In this document: positions 19,101 to 29,384 of the stretch, piece by piece
Layout of the letters: each line of letters opens with the position of its first letter
Position numbering within the stretch: the stretch's first letter is position 1
Origin: Thomasclavelia cocleata
GTDB lineage: Bacteria; Bacillota_I; Bacilli_A; Erysipelotrichales; Coprobacillaceae
DNA: 64,000 bases
Direction of reading: 5' to 3'
Assembly (NCBI RefSeq): GCF_900102365.1
Contig: NZ_FOIN01000002.1
Span: forward strand, 1 to 64,000
Position numbers and translations under genes: made by a program
Notes under the pieces: model-generated
Databases searched by the model: none
What the model was told of the DNA's origin: nothing
What the model saw: the letters and a program-made list of their open reading frames with translations, nothing else

Positions 19101-22100
19101 CATCAAATGAATAATAAGCTACTCGAGCAATTTCCTCAATTTGAGGTGCAGTAACTGTAACTGTAATAATATCCTTTTTAGTTGGATCTTGATTTGATAC
19201 TGCTGTAATTATGGCACTACCCATACCATTTGCACTAATTAATCCACTATTTGATACACTAACAATATTAGGATTTGAACTACTCCAATCAATTTTTGTA
19301 TTAAGTACATTTGATGGATTTACTGTTGCATGAAGTTGTTTTGAATTTCCAAGTGCAAGTTGTAAATCATTTTCCAAAATATCTACAGATTCTACTTCAT
19401 CTGTACCACTTTCTTTTAAAATTAAATACTTTTCTGTTAAAGCATCAAGATCATTTTTAAATATACTCATTTCTTGAGCTAATTTTGTAACATTTGCTTT
19501 ACTTAAATATTGTCTACTTGTATTAGCAGTTAACGTTAGCTTCGCATACATAGCATCAACATCATCTTGTAATCCAGGAATAGCAGCTACCATTTGTTTA
19601 ATTTTATTAACATCTCGTATCCCCTGAGCCATTTTCTCTAAACGAACTGAACTCTTTGAAACTGGATTTTCAGCATCTTTTAAATCTGGATAAATCAAGA
19701 AACAATCTCCAGGTTCAAAAGCATTATGAGTAGCATCATTTAATGGATCAACTACCCAAGCATCATATGCCCAACGCAAGAAACCAGCAGTTTCCAGACC
19801 AGCATTAATAATTGACCAATAACTTTCTACTGGAGCACTTAAAGAAAAGTTTCCAGGCTGATGTTCTGTACATGAATATAAAGTTGTTCTATATCCTAAT
19901 GCTTCACGATCTTTAACTAATTGTGAAAATTCTACTGGATGCGCATCTGCAGCTGTATCACCAACATTTAAATCAGTAACTCTTAACGCTAAATCATGTT
20001 TGTTTACAAATCCATCCATAGCCCCTGCTGTTTTTAAAGGCTGATCATGAATATTTCTTACTGAATCAATCAAATCAAAAGCAACACTGCTAAATCCTCT
20101 TTCATCAATTCCTATATATGACTCATCAAACCACCCTTTTTCCATTAAATGATCAATAAGCTTTCTTAAAAAATCTGTCCAAACTTGATTATAACGAGCA
20201 CTACCTACTGTATATCTTTCATATACAAGTTGGTCATTTTCCCAATATGTAAATGAGTTATGCCATGGTGCAATACTGTATAGTACAATTTTATCACCTA
20301 TACCTAAATCCTTATTAAATTGTACCCATTTATCAAAGTCAGTAAAATCATATGTAAAGCTTCCATTTGCTTCTTTTGTCCATTTGATCATTGAAGGATA
20401 ATGCACATCATTTGCACTGTATGTTTGACCAGCCCAAGCTTCCTCACTAATTGTAGTAGTAATTGCATGTCCACCTATATTCTTATAAATTTCCATTCCA
20501 GAACGCATAATATTTAAATGTTCTTCTGAGAATGGTTCAACATTATAATATTCTGCTGAACTATATGGATATTGCCATAATTCAATATCAAAAGTATTTT
20601 TATATGTTGAAACATCGTTTAATATTTCGTCTTGAACATTTATAACATATGTAAATTCTAATGGTGCATCTAAACCATCTGCAGTTACTGTTATAGTTGT
20701 TTGGTAACTTCCTGCTTTTGCATCACTAGGAATAGTAATTTCTACCCAAACTGGTTGAACTTTATTAAATTCAATATTAATAGGGTTAGTTTGATATAAA
20801 ATATCAGAACTTTCTGAACGATTCGTACCATTATCAGCTGGAATCTCACGATTTGGATCACCATATCCTAAATATGAACCATTATAAGCCTTAGTAGACT
20901 TAATAAAAGTTGTTTTTACATTTTCTTTATCAATAACATTGTCACCATCTACAAGATCTCCTGAAATAATAGTAACATTCTTTAATTTGCAATCTTTAGA
21001 TATTAAAGCAATTTCAGAAATTGCTTTATCATTTTTCCATACTGTTAATTCTTTAGAAATAGTACCCATTTCCTTAACTTCATTGTAACGATCTTGAGTA
21101 TATTGAGTGTCAGTATCAACAATACTTCCTCCCATATTAGCAACCGCCTCAGTTACTGTAACAGTTACTGTTTTAGTAATATTAAATTTAGGTAAATAAA
21201 CTGTAATTACCGCTGTTCCTTTACCCTCTGCTAAAATTATCCCCTCATTACTAACACTAGCAACCCCATCATCACTCGAAGTATATTCAACTTCATTTAC
21301 AACTGCATAATCAGGTGAAACAGTATAATTAATTTGTTGTTTTGCACCTTCCATTAATGTATATGAAGAAGATTCTAATGTAATATCTTCAACAGTATAT
21401 GGAGCATGATATACAATAACCTTTGCACAATCAATTAATGAATTAGTTGAATTTGTATCTCTTTTTCCAGTAGCAACAGCCTTAAAAGTATGTGGCCCCT
21501 CATCCAATCCATCAAATGAAGTTATAAAAGTAGAATTAATATTGCTTGAATTATACAAGCTGTACTCTCCCATTTCTACATCGTCAATATAATACTTTAC
21601 CATTCCCATTGGTCGATTTTTTCCTGCATAAACATCTATTTTATGACCAATAAAATCAACCTGATACCAGATTGCTTCTGGATTATTTACAGATGGTGTA
21701 TCTGACCAAATATGTTCACTATTTCCCCCTGAAGACCACCCTGTATCAGAGAAAGTAAATTTATTTGTTGTTCCAGTTGTTTTAGTATGTGGTATAACTA
21801 ATCTTTCAACTTCTCCCAATCTTGAACCAAAAACCTTTGCATAACTAATTTGTAGTCCTTTTTGATTTCCATCATTAGGTAAAGTAACAGTTACTGTATG
21901 TTCACCATATACTAAATCTTTTCTAGAATATAATACAGATTCCTTTTTTCCAGTTGTTTCAATCGCTAAAGTCTGAGCTGCTTCATCATCCAACTGGAAT
22001 GTATTTTTATCAGAACCTGTTGGTGTGATTCCAATTAATTCTACACCTGTCCCTATAAAAGTAAAACAATAACTATGTTTACTTGCTTCTGTATTATCTG

Positions 22101-22347
22101 TAGTCCAAACCCAATGCTGTGTATTTAATTCACCTGTACCATAATTAGCATCACTATTCGACCAGCCAGTAGCACCATCTACATCAACTCCAGCAGAGTA
22201 AGTAAAATAATTATCTTCTGTATCAGAAGTTACAGAATCATCAATAATTAAAAACTCTTCATTTGCTGATACTTTTGATGAAACAGGAGCAACAATACTC
22301 ATTACCATCATCAAACATAGCATTAACTTAAAAAAATTATTTTTCAT
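16144..22347 (-). CDS. Surface GH123-like beta-N-acetylgalactosaminidase fused to a sialidase-like (Asp-box) domain
   Basis: 2067 residues from ATG 22347 (AAGGGG 6 nt upstream; an 11-codon extension to 22380 is possible). Order: signal peptide 1-30; N-terminal beta/carbohydrate-binding region; BIG_2 Ig domain about 330-410; DUF4091/GH123-type barrel about 480-930 with the Asp748-Glu749 pair in YIGIDERGF; BIG_2 about 985-1055; LamG about 1080-1250; BIG_2 about 1270-1340; BNR/sialidase-like propeller about 1353-1737 with three Asp boxes of the SDDNGETW type; four FIVAR modules; GGVKTGD anchor and KKRKRIN tail. GH123 enzymes remove beta-GalNAc from glycosphingolipids. The propeller resembles exo-sialidases, but the arginine triad was not verified. 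It ends at a shared bidirectional terminator. Confidence 0.85.
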   Translation of the reverse strand: MKNNFFKLMLCLMMVMSIVAPVSSKVSANEEFLIIDDSVTSDTEDNYFTYSAGVDVDGATGWSNSDANYGTGELNTQHWVWTTDNTEASKHSYCFTFIGTGVELIGITPTGSDKNTFQLDDEAAQTLAIETTGKKESVLYSRKDLVYGEHTVTVTLPNDGNQKGLQISYAKVFGSRLGEVERLVIPHTKTTGTTNKFTFSDTGWSSGGNSEHIWSDTPSVNNPEAIWYQVDFIGHKIDVYAGKNRPMGMVKYYIDDVEMGEYSLYNSSNINSTFITSFDGLDEGPHTFKAVATGKRDTNSTNSLIDCAKVIVYHAPYTVEDITLESSSYTLMEGAKQQINYTVSPDYAVVNEVEYTSSDDGVASVSNEGIILAEGKGTAVITVYLPKFNITKTVTVTVTEAVANMGGSIVDTDTQYTQDRYNEVKEMGTISKELTVWKNDKAISEIALISKDCKLKNVTIISGDLVDGDNVIDKENVKTTFIKSTKAYNGSYLGYGDPNREIPADNGTNRSESSDILYQTNPINIEFNKVQPVWVEITIPSDAKAGSYQTTITVTADGLDAPLEFTYVINVQDEILNDVSTYKNTFDIELWQYPYSSAEYYNVEPFSEEHLNIMRSGMEIYKNIGGHAITTTISEEAWAGQTYSANDVHYPSMIKWTKEANGSFTYDFTDFDKWVQFNKDLGIGDKIVLYSIAPWHNSFTYWENDQLVYERYTVGSARYNQVWTDFLRKLIDHLMEKGWFDESYIGIDERGFSSVAFDLIDSVRNIHDQPLKTAGAMDGFVNKHDLALRVTDLNVGDTAADAHPVEFSQLVKDREALGYRTTLYSCTEHQPGNFSLSAPVESYWSIINAGLETAGFLRWAYDAWVVDPLNDATHNAFEPGDCFLIYPDLKDAENPVSKSSVRLEKMAQGIRDVNKIKQMVAAIPGLQDDVDAMYAKLTLTANTSRQYLSKANVTKLAQEMSIFKNDLDALTEKYLILKESGTDEVESVDILENDLQLALGNSKQLHATVNPSNVLNTKIDWSSSNPNIVSVSNSGLISANGMGSAIITAVSNQDPTKKDIITVTVTAPQIEEIARVAYYSFDDNDATDNWGSRNGTVNGADFAKGKSGNALYIEEENKNVTFNSGSGVGENDSWSISYWVKSTAPITDRISVLMDSNKDYSFDLKLASDRSAGYHVGKNSGDVLTFTYDFNQNEWYNITWTQSKSDGLSMYVNGTLVNTNAWTKTNKTLLPLDIIGGTGFTGYIDEIKVYNRVLNTSEINANMLLNGLNLTETSKTMFINDTYQIETNLISDNDDKSITYTSNDPQIASVDEQGVVTALKRGTVKIIVENKAGGYREEVLITVKKNISITSKIPMYQLSENNLSDIEKAPNTDRQYLGQPDMVRTKTGRLITAYPKGHGKGPLIMRISDDNGETWTEKTDTPSSWIGSQETPTMYILNLADGTERILLITACPGWGTDNDGNQYGWNTSYSDDNGETWNEYNHWYSRRSYDNANNDVIVAMASLVQLKDEDGNYIQKWMGVYHSYNYVNFKTYLTFDENGDEQWTDPVPYLNEYRSIESTYQMCEIGMFRSPDGKRIVGLARSQSHNNPATLIYSDDEGETWSEPMDLPGSLAGERHKASYDPISGRLVITFREIKYDLNGNNQFDGYNDWTCGDWIAWVGTYEDLMEQNDGEYHILLAEDWANNAKSGDTGYAGVVVLEDGTFIMNSYGHWDKDFSLSWPNGVTTDLCYIKQAKFKLGEIENASNLVNRDALNEFIIKVENTDSSLYTKESFAKFKAALDKAISINSDSISQQVQVDDALETLVVAYNNLQSVDKTTNKTALAIAIEMAESASLENVVPAVVEEFNAALENAQTIYANASATQAEVDNAFDRLASVMHMLEFFKGDKTALQKIVDQIANLTASEYIESTWNAMLPVLEKAEGVLGNENAMQEEVDEVYTELVKAFVNLRLKPNKDLLQDLINKANGINRENYTSTSLKAVDDVMVKANEVLNNPEATKEEVEVAVAALTKALFGLEAKLGSTVDTSTLVKPGGVKTGDTTNMMYSLLGLAIASLGVYGSKKRKRIN

Positions 22348-22782
22348 TCTTATCCCCTTTCCAAAGCCATTAATCATCAAAAAATATATTTACACCTCCT
22401 CATCTTATATAAAATATTTTTATCTTTACTATATATTCACATACAACACAACAGAAGTAAATAATATCAGAAATTTTTAAATATAGTCCATAAAATATTA
22501 TACCTATTTTTGTGTTTATTACCTTTTAACCAAGTCTTTGCTTACTATTTGATTTATTTTTCACCTTATCATTATTATCAAAATAAAATTCGAAATTTAA
22601 TATTATTTTTCAATACTATGCTCTTATATACTAATTCTTAATCTAATATACCCATTACTTTAAATACAATAATATTCCTATTTCCTATGAACATATATTC
22701 TTTAATCCCATTACATATTTATTTATATTTTTCAAATTCCATATCACAATGAACTCTCTTAATATTGGTTAATGGTTAACAA
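22348..22782. other. Upstream region of the GH123-like gene
   Basis: AT-rich and gene-free. On the minus strand a second strong AGGAGGTG lies about 40 bp before the assigned start without a well-placed ATG. TTGTAT followed about 18 bp later by TAAAAA near 22400-22440 is a weak promoter candidate. No RAT element was found. Confidence 0.4.
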
Positions 22783-23242
22783 TTGCGATATTACCCCACA
22801 ATAAACTTTCATCCCTAGATATACCCGATAGGGTATTCAGTGATTTATTGCCCCTCCCATTGAACTGTACGTATGGGCTCTACATTTATATCGCTATCAC
22901 AAACTCTTAAGATAGTAGTTAAGGGGATGGACTAATCCTGGTCTATCCCCTTTTCCTATGCTTAGAACTTTCGGTGATAATATAAAGTTTACGACATCCA
23001 TGCCACTTCTTCTATACCACCCTAATCTTGTATTTGCACATTTATAGATTTCTTCTTCACTAAACCTGCATCGACATGCTTTGTTTAGCCTCATCAGATT
23101 TCTGTTCGTAACCTCGAAGATTTTGTTACACCACTTCCTTCACCCATAACATCGCTGTTAACGGCTTGTGATTCACTACACTTGGCGGTAAATACCCGTG
23201 GTTGGACTTTCACCAACTAGATGTATGCCATGCTCGGCACAC
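22783..23242 (-). mobile_element. Degenerate group II intron, copy 1 (open reading frame deleted)
   Basis: The minus strand begins GTGTGCCGAGCATGGC at 23242, followed by GGTGAAAGTCC and the CAAGTGTAGTGAATCACAAG segment typical of domain I of bacterial group II introns. The other end has a shortened domain-V-like element, GAGCCCATACGTACAGTTC (22880-22862), followed by a GGGAGGGG stretch. No reverse transcriptase is left. The 3' boundary is approximate. It starts 6 nt beyond the terminator of the GH36-like gene. It is related to the copy at 29385-30023. Confidence 0.65.
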
Positions 23243-23248
23243 TTAAAA

Positions 23249-23282
23249 AAACGATTATGAATAAGATTCATTCATAACCGTT
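23249..23282 (-). terminator. Intrinsic terminator of the GH36-like gene
   Basis: ACGGTTATGAAT and ATTCATAATCGT form a 12-bp stem with one wobble, followed on the minus strand by seven T. The group II intron remnant begins immediately after it. Confidence 0.88.
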
Positions 23283-23291
23283 TAATCATTA

Positions 23292-26200
23292 TTAATCTTC
23301 TTTTTTTCTTAGTAAACTTAGCCCAGCTAAACTTAACATTGTTAATCCTGCAAAGACTATCATTAAACCATTATCTCCAGTTTTTATACTTGTTGTATCT
23401 CCAGCTTTTACTGGTGTACTAGTATCTACTGTATTTCCTGGTTTTGCTTCTAATCCTTCAAGGGCTTTTGTTAATGCTTTCTTGGCTGCTTTTACTTCTG
23501 CCTCACTTGCTTCTGGATCTTCTAATACTGCTTGTGCTTTTATTACTTCATCTGCTACTACTGCCCATGTATTAGCTGTATAACTTGCAGCATTTAACCC
23601 ATTTGCCTTATTAATTAAATCCGCTAATAGATCTTTATTTGGTTTTAATCTTAAGTTCAAGTATCCTCTTGTTAATGCATCACATGCTTCATCCACTTCT
23701 GCCTGTGTTGCTTTTTCATTTCCTAATACTTCTTGAGCTGCTTCTAATTCTGGTAACATTGCTTGCCACGAAGATGCAACATATTTATCTTCTTCTAATC
23801 CTAATACTTTATTTACCATTGCTTCCAATAATGATTTATCTACTACTTCCACTTCTTCTAAACCATTTATTGCTACCTGTAAATTATCATATGCTTCATC
23901 TACTTCTTCCTGCATTGCATTTTCATTGTTTAATACTGTATTTGCATTTGTTAATGCCTCTTGTAATGCTGACCAGCTTTCTTCTGTATAGTTTCCTTCT
24001 ACTAATTCAGATGTTGAATCTACAAGAGCCTGTAATTCAGTCTTATCGCCTTTTAAGAATTCTAACATATGCATTGCTACTGATAATCTTGCAAATGATG
24101 CATCTACTTCTTCTTGTGTTGCACTATTATTAGCTAAGATAGCTCTTGCTTCTTCTAATGCAGCATTGAATTCAGTTACTACTGCTGGTACTACTTTATC
24201 TAAATCTTCTGTTGTTACATTACCTGCCATTTCAACTGCAATTTGTAATGCCGTTTTGTTTATGTCTGATACGTCAACTGCCACTAAAGCGTTTTTAGCA
24301 TCTATTAATATCTGTTTTATTTGATCAACATCATCTTGAGAACTATTACTATTATCAGCAATAATAGCTTTAGCTACATTTAAAGCAGATGTATAAGTTA
24401 CCCAAGACTCAGCTGTATAATCACTTTCTTCTAAATCATCATATTCATTAACTAATGCTACTAAACTATCAATATTACCACGCTTAATTAATATATTTTC
24501 AGCATTCATTAATGATTCTAACATATCATCCACTTCTTCTTGTGAACCTAAATTAGCTACTAAATCCTTAGCCTCTTCTAATAATTCCTCAAAAACTTCA
24601 ACACTTGATACTGTAAAATCAGTTCTACTAATAACATCTAATTCTTCTATTTTTGCCACTAAAAAGCTAATATCAATTTGCTCTTCACCATAAACTTTAA
24701 ATTCAGCTGCCGTTACAATTGTATTAGAAGCCTCAGGTCGCCAATGATATGTACTAGTTCCACCTAAACGTACATATCTAGCTTCAACTCGAGAATCTAA
24801 AATTATATCTGTTATTCCATGACCAGTTCTAGCTGTAGCCCCAGTTGCAACTTGATTCCAATTTTCTCCATCCATACTTATTTCAATAATATATTCTAAA
24901 ATATTACCTGTGCAATTTATACCTTGAGTTTGATCATATCGTGGTATATATTGAAATTTATTTAAAATATATGAACTTCCTAAATCATATGTTAGATATT
25001 GTGGAATTTCAGTATTGTTCTCATTTGCAGAACTTGCCCAATACGTATTTGTATTATCATCGTTAGCCCTATCTGGTGTTGCACTTTCACCGCTATCATA
25101 TGATGTTGCAGTTGCAGTAATTCTATCTTGTGGAATCAATCCACTTTCTTCATTAGTTACAAATTCGTTATATCCTAACGCAGTATCTAATACTTTTAAT
25201 CCAATTATTCCTTCAAATCCTTCACTACCAATTACTGTTTTACCAGCATCAATTACATAAGTCTTATTTTCTAATTTATATGCAGAACTTTGCAAATTTC
25301 CATCTACATATAACTTTAAAATACCATTATTTTCTTTAACAGCTTGAATTTTATGATTTTCACCATTATTAACAACTGCTTTTGATGTAGCTGTTACACC
25401 ATTTAAAGTAAAATAAGCTTTTCCATCCTCATTGATCCCTACTTTGTAACCATTTGTTTGCTTAGCTAAAATCTTATTACTATTTGTACTATTAATATCT
25501 ACAAGAACACTAAAGCCATTATTATCACTTAATGAGTTAGTAGTAGTTCCAACTGTTTTTTCTCCAATTAAAGTATCAGTTTTAACTGTCAAAGCTACAT
25601 TATTTTTATGATATACAACGGTTTTTTCTAAATCCTTAATTACATTTCCATTTAAATCAACAATATCATTTGCTTTTACAACAATTTCCTTACCATTTAA
25701 TAGTTTATTTGCTAAAACAATTTCATAAGTTATTTGATCAACACTCTTATTAACTTGTTCAATTTCAACTTCTTCACCACCAACTTCAACAGAAAAACTA
25801 TTTCCAACTACTTTTTCATTAAATTTAGCTATAAGTGTTTTATCACCATCAGTTGCAAGTTTAACATAATCTGGTGCAATCACATCCTGAGTTGTTGATA
25901 AAGACCAAATTCTTGTTTCACCTGGTTGTAAAGTAACAGTTACTTCATCACCATAATTAAATGTTTGGTATACATTGTTTCCATTTTCAGGCATACTATA
26001 ACTATGAGTTAATGTATTATATAATGTTTTTCCTTGAATAGATTCTGATAAACCGATATTTCGATCTAAAATAAATGTTATTGTCTTAGCTGTAGTATCT
26101 GGATTTCTCATTGAAATAATTCCATCTTCACCATCCCAAGCTGAAAAACCATAAGTATCATAAGTTGTCGAAGACCCAATGCCACCTAACTTAACACCAT

Positions 26201-28718
26201 TAGCTGGATTTCCACCAATCATTTTTGCATTTTGTAAAATATGGAAATTTTCTTCAGCCCAAGCTAAAAATTCAGCATTGACCTCATATTTACCTTTAGT
26301 CATAATTGAATCTGAATAATATAATTCCCAGAATCCTGTTCCTCTAGTTGACATCATGTATAAATAATTTTTAAATTGTTCATCTGTCATAGAATTAATA
26401 TTAATACCTGTACCCTCTACGCCATATACAGGATCATGATTGTAAAGATTAGCAAGAGGAAATTGAAATTCATGCGATTTAATAAAATCATAATATACAG
26501 CTTCACGATATGTTAACATTGTATCCATTTTATTATTAATAGGTCCAGTATCTCCTCTATCATGTGTACATTGAATCCATACACTGTTAGCCCATTGTAA
26601 ATACCAAGGACTAGGATTTACATAACAAGTCAAAGAGATCCATAAATTATTAATATTATCGTCCTTTTCACTTTGACGAACAGCTTCCATTAAATCAATC
26701 CATGCTTCCCACAAATCAGTCACATGATACATATTTTTATATCCACCTGTCATATGATTATTTGCATATCCAGGTACTCCCTCAATAGCTGGAAAAGCAT
26801 TATATTGATATGTATCTGCAAAACCATCCCATTTCCAATAGTTTACCTTATATTCTTTTTGCCAATTAATTGCCATTTCTTTAAAGTTTTCTACGTACAC
26901 TCTATCAGCAACATCAATTGAACCCCCAGCCTTACTACCTGTTCCATTCTTGGTTAAGATATCAGCTAAGCTGCCATAGAAATTATATCCACCACGTGGT
27001 CCAATCCAAACTCCAAAATTACTTCCAAAGTTATTAACCAATTCACTTGATGTAGTTAAACCATTAGGAAATTTACTATTAAATTCCCAAAAACCAGTAG
27101 AATTTAATGTAGTTCCTGAACGTGCCGCATCAACTACTCTTGTATCATTATAATTATTCCATCCATCATCAACAACATACGAATCTAATGGTCTAGTACC
27201 TGTTGCATTTAATTCACGATCTATCTCAATAAAAGAGTTAAGAATATTTTCATCATCAATTAACATCATATTATCAAACCATGAATTATACTGTATTCTA
27301 AATTCTGAAGGTGTCGCAATAGATTTAATATATTCAAAAAAATCACTTTGAATTACAGCATTTTCAGTACTTCTTGCAGCACCAGCAACAGTTTGCCAAG
27401 TCATATAATTAATTTTACCATCAACATTAGCTGCTTGATTATCTTCAACTAATTTGTTAAAAGATTTTCCTGAATAATATCGCATATATCCATTATTATC
27501 TATAATCTGTGTATCAGCTACTGGAAATTCACATCCCATAAACATTCCCTGAATATAAATTGGCTGTCCTAAATTTGCTTTAAATTCATCCATCGAAACA
27601 ACTCCACCTTTGCCAGTTGGAATAGTCCAAGTAACATCATTTTCATTTATATCAAAAGATTCTAAATCAATATAATCAATCACCGCATTTTCTGCTTGAT
27701 TTTCAGGAATACTAATTTCCATATACTTACGCATGAAGTGATCTCCCTCATACATAACAATTACTTCATTAATTGTATATTCAACATTTTTAAACTCACA
27801 TGGTTCAAAAGAAAAAGTTACTTTTTTACCAACTTTTTCAACTTCATTAATAGTTGCTGTAGTATCTTCAACTTTTACACCATCATCTTTTAATGTTAAA
27901 TCACTAGCTTTAAAAGAACGATCATCTACTATTTCTGGAGCCTTATCTTTATGTAAATTAAATTCAGCACCACCTGCAAAAGATGCTCCATTATTTGCAG
28001 AAATTGCTACTAATTTAATTTGTGTAGCTGTAGTTTCTTGCGCTAAATTAACATAAATCGGATTAACTCCATCATAAATAAAATTACCTTCAGCAACCTT
28101 TTGCCATTGGTTAGAATCAAAAGCTAGATCTTCAGTAATTGTTCCATTATAAACCCAAAGCTCATAACCCTTAAGATTTCCATTTGTTGCCTCACCATTT
28201 TGCCTAGGTGTATAGGAAAATGATTGAAAAGTTGTTTGATTATGTAAATTAAATAATACATTATATGGGAAATTTCTACTACCTGTTCCCCCACCATAAT
28301 TACTATGCCAAATCGAATCAAGATTACCATCAATTAAATTAGCTGCTGGTCCATCACTAGGCCCAGAAACATTTTGATAACTATCTGAAAAAGCAGACCA
28401 GTTAGTACGATCAATCGCTTCTAAAGAAATTAGATCTCTTTCTTCTTTAACTGTTTTAATAATAAATTCTTCACTACCATTAGCAGGTGTAAAAACTGTA
28501 TTTCCACTTTCAGTTCGCTTATTTATTATATTTGTTGTTTCTAGCTTATTATCAGCAATTGAAAACTGTCTTTCAATATACTCATTTCCAATAACAACTT
28601 GATTATCTGTAGCTGTTACATTAACATTACTTGATAAAGCCTCGATTTTATTATTTGTTAAAGGAAAACAAGATAATGTAAGTACCACTGCCAATGTGCT
28701 CCTTAAAAACTTATTCAT
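23292..28718 (-). CDS. Surface GH36-like alpha-N-acetylgalactosaminidase / alpha-galactosidase
   Basis: 1808 residues; ATG 28718 has AGGAG 7 nt upstream. A signal peptide covers about 1-28. The N-terminal beta-supersandwich is interrupted by an F5/8-type-C domain (about 90-255). The barrel at about 440-760 contains SYVVDDGWNNY, GVWIGPRGGY and YWKWDGF, where Asp631 in KWD is the expected nucleophile of GH36/clan-D enzymes. A C-terminal beta domain, an Ig-like unit, a LamG-like domain (about 1050-1170), a second F5/8-C domain (about 1190-1340), six FIVAR modules and a SIKTGD anchor with RKKED tail follow. The combination resembles clostridial alpha-N-acetylgalactosaminidases that act on blood-group A or mucin glycans. 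The choice between GalNAc and Gal is inferred from context. Confidence 0.75.
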   Translation of the reverse strand: MNKFLRSTLAVVLTLSCFPLTNNKIEALSSNVNVTATDNQVVIGNEYIERQFSIADNKLETTNIINKRTESGNTVFTPANGSEEFIIKTVKEERDLISLEAIDRTNWSAFSDSYQNVSGPSDGPAANLIDGNLDSIWHSNYGGGTGSRNFPYNVLFNLHNQTTFQSFSYTPRQNGEATNGNLKGYELWVYNGTITEDLAFDSNQWQKVAEGNFIYDGVNPIYVNLAQETTATQIKLVAISANNGASFAGGAEFNLHKDKAPEIVDDRSFKASDLTLKDDGVKVEDTTATINEVEKVGKKVTFSFEPCEFKNVEYTINEVIVMYEGDHFMRKYMEISIPENQAENAVIDYIDLESFDINENDVTWTIPTGKGGVVSMDEFKANLGQPIYIQGMFMGCEFPVADTQIIDNNGYMRYYSGKSFNKLVEDNQAANVDGKINYMTWQTVAGAARSTENAVIQSDFFEYIKSIATPSEFRIQYNSWFDNMMLIDDENILNSFIEIDRELNATGTRPLDSYVVDDGWNNYNDTRVVDAARSGTTLNSTGFWEFNSKFPNGLTTSSELVNNFGSNFGVWIGPRGGYNFYGSLADILTKNGTGSKAGGSIDVADRVYVENFKEMAINWQKEYKVNYWKWDGFADTYQYNAFPAIEGVPGYANNHMTGGYKNMYHVTDLWEAWIDLMEAVRQSEKDDNINNLWISLTCYVNPSPWYLQWANSVWIQCTHDRGDTGPINNKMDTMLTYREAVYYDFIKSHEFQFPLANLYNHDPVYGVEGTGININSMTDEQFKNYLYMMSTRGTGFWELYYSDSIMTKGKYEVNAEFLAWAEENFHILQNAKMIGGNPANGVKLGGIGSSTTYDTYGFSAWDGEDGIISMRNPDTTAKTITFILDRNIGLSESIQGKTLYNTLTHSYSMPENGNNVYQTFNYGDEVTVTLQPGETRIWSLSTTQDVIAPDYVKLATDGDKTLIAKFNEKVVGNSFSVEVGGEEVEIEQVNKSVDQITYEIVLANKLLNGKEIVVKANDIVDLNGNVIKDLEKTVVYHKNNVALTVKTDTLIGEKTVGTTTNSLSDNNGFSVLVDINSTNSNKILAKQTNGYKVGINEDGKAYFTLNGVTATSKAVVNNGENHKIQAVKENNGILKLYVDGNLQSSAYKLENKTYVIDAGKTVIGSEGFEGIIGLKVLDTALGYNEFVTNEESGLIPQDRITATATSYDSGESATPDRANDDNTNTYWASSANENNTEIPQYLTYDLGSSYILNKFQYIPRYDQTQGINCTGNILEYIIEISMDGENWNQVATGATARTGHGITDIILDSRVEARYVRLGGTSTYHWRPEASNTIVTAAEFKVYGEEQIDISFLVAKIEELDVISRTDFTVSSVEVFEELLEEAKDLVANLGSQEEVDDMLESLMNAENILIKRGNIDSLVALVNEYDDLEESDYTAESWVTYTSALNVAKAIIADNSNSSQDDVDQIKQILIDAKNALVAVDVSDINKTALQIAVEMAGNVTTEDLDKVVPAVVTEFNAALEEARAILANNSATQEEVDASFARLSVAMHMLEFLKGDKTELQALVDSTSELVEGNYTEESWSALQEALTNANTVLNNENAMQEEVDEAYDNLQVAINGLEEVEVVDKSLLEAMVNKVLGLEEDKYVASSWQAMLPELEAAQEVLGNEKATQAEVDEACDALTRGYLNLRLKPNKDLLADLINKANGLNAASYTANTWAVVADEVIKAQAVLEDPEASEAEVKAAKKALTKALEGLEAKPGNTVDTSTPVKAGDTTSIKTGDNGLMIVFAGLTMLSLAGLSLLRKKED

Positions 28719-28738
28719 TTATTTTCTCCTTTTATATA

Positions 28739-28768
28739 TTTATAGTGTCAAAATAACCTCAATTACAA
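28739..28768 (-). promoter_or_regulatory. Promoter of the GH36-like gene
   Basis: TTGTAA (28768-28763) and TATAAA (28744-28739) on the minus strand are 18 bp apart, just upstream of the AGGAG site. The leader would be only about 15 nt, leaving no room for attenuation. Confidence 0.5.
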
Positions 28769-29384
28769 TCTTATATATCTAATTTGTCACTATCTAATAT
28801 AAATAAATTTTCTATTTATATAACACCCCAACTATCTATATATACTTATTTACAAAACTTATTATCTTTTAAAAAATACTATTTTATAAAATACAATAAA
28901 TTATATATTCGCACCACCTTTCCTGAATAACAACAAAATTATTTAATAAACCTATCAAAAAAACAATCTCTTATTATTTCAATTCGTTTTACTTTAACCT
29001 ATACATATCAATATCTCTTTAAGTTAACTTTTCATTACTAAACTTAAATATTATTCAATAACTATTAGAATATTTTTTATATATAAAACAGCGAATTTAC
29101 TAAATAATTTATAACTATTCTATCTTTTCCATAACCTAACTAAAAAAGATAATATTTCATTCAAAATGTTATTTAAAAATCATATATTTAATTTATAGAA
29201 AAGAGTAAAAAATTTAAACATATACATTTAATTAACATAAAAATACTATCCTATATAAATTATAATATATATCGAAATTATTAAAACTATCAAATATCTG
29301 TAAATGTTAAAAAAATAGTAACACTTAAACTTATATGTTACCTTATAATAAACATTATTATATAGAGGGAAAATAATTATACTT
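28769..29384. other. AT-rich gene-free region between the GH36-like gene and intron copy 2
   Basis: About 600 bases with frequent stops in all frames. No RNA gene, repeat or regulatory site beyond the adjacent promoter was recognised. Confidence 0.5.

Noticed and set aside
22897-23094. 65-residue open frame as a protein gene (possible maturase C-terminus)
   Set aside because: It lies inside the domain I-like RNA part of the group II intron remnant, lacks a ribosome site, and its sequence is better explained as structured RNA.
23639-24133. 164-residue Leu/His-rich plus-strand open frame
   Set aside because: A shadow of the FIVAR repeats of the GH36-like gene; its composition is an artefact of the repeats.
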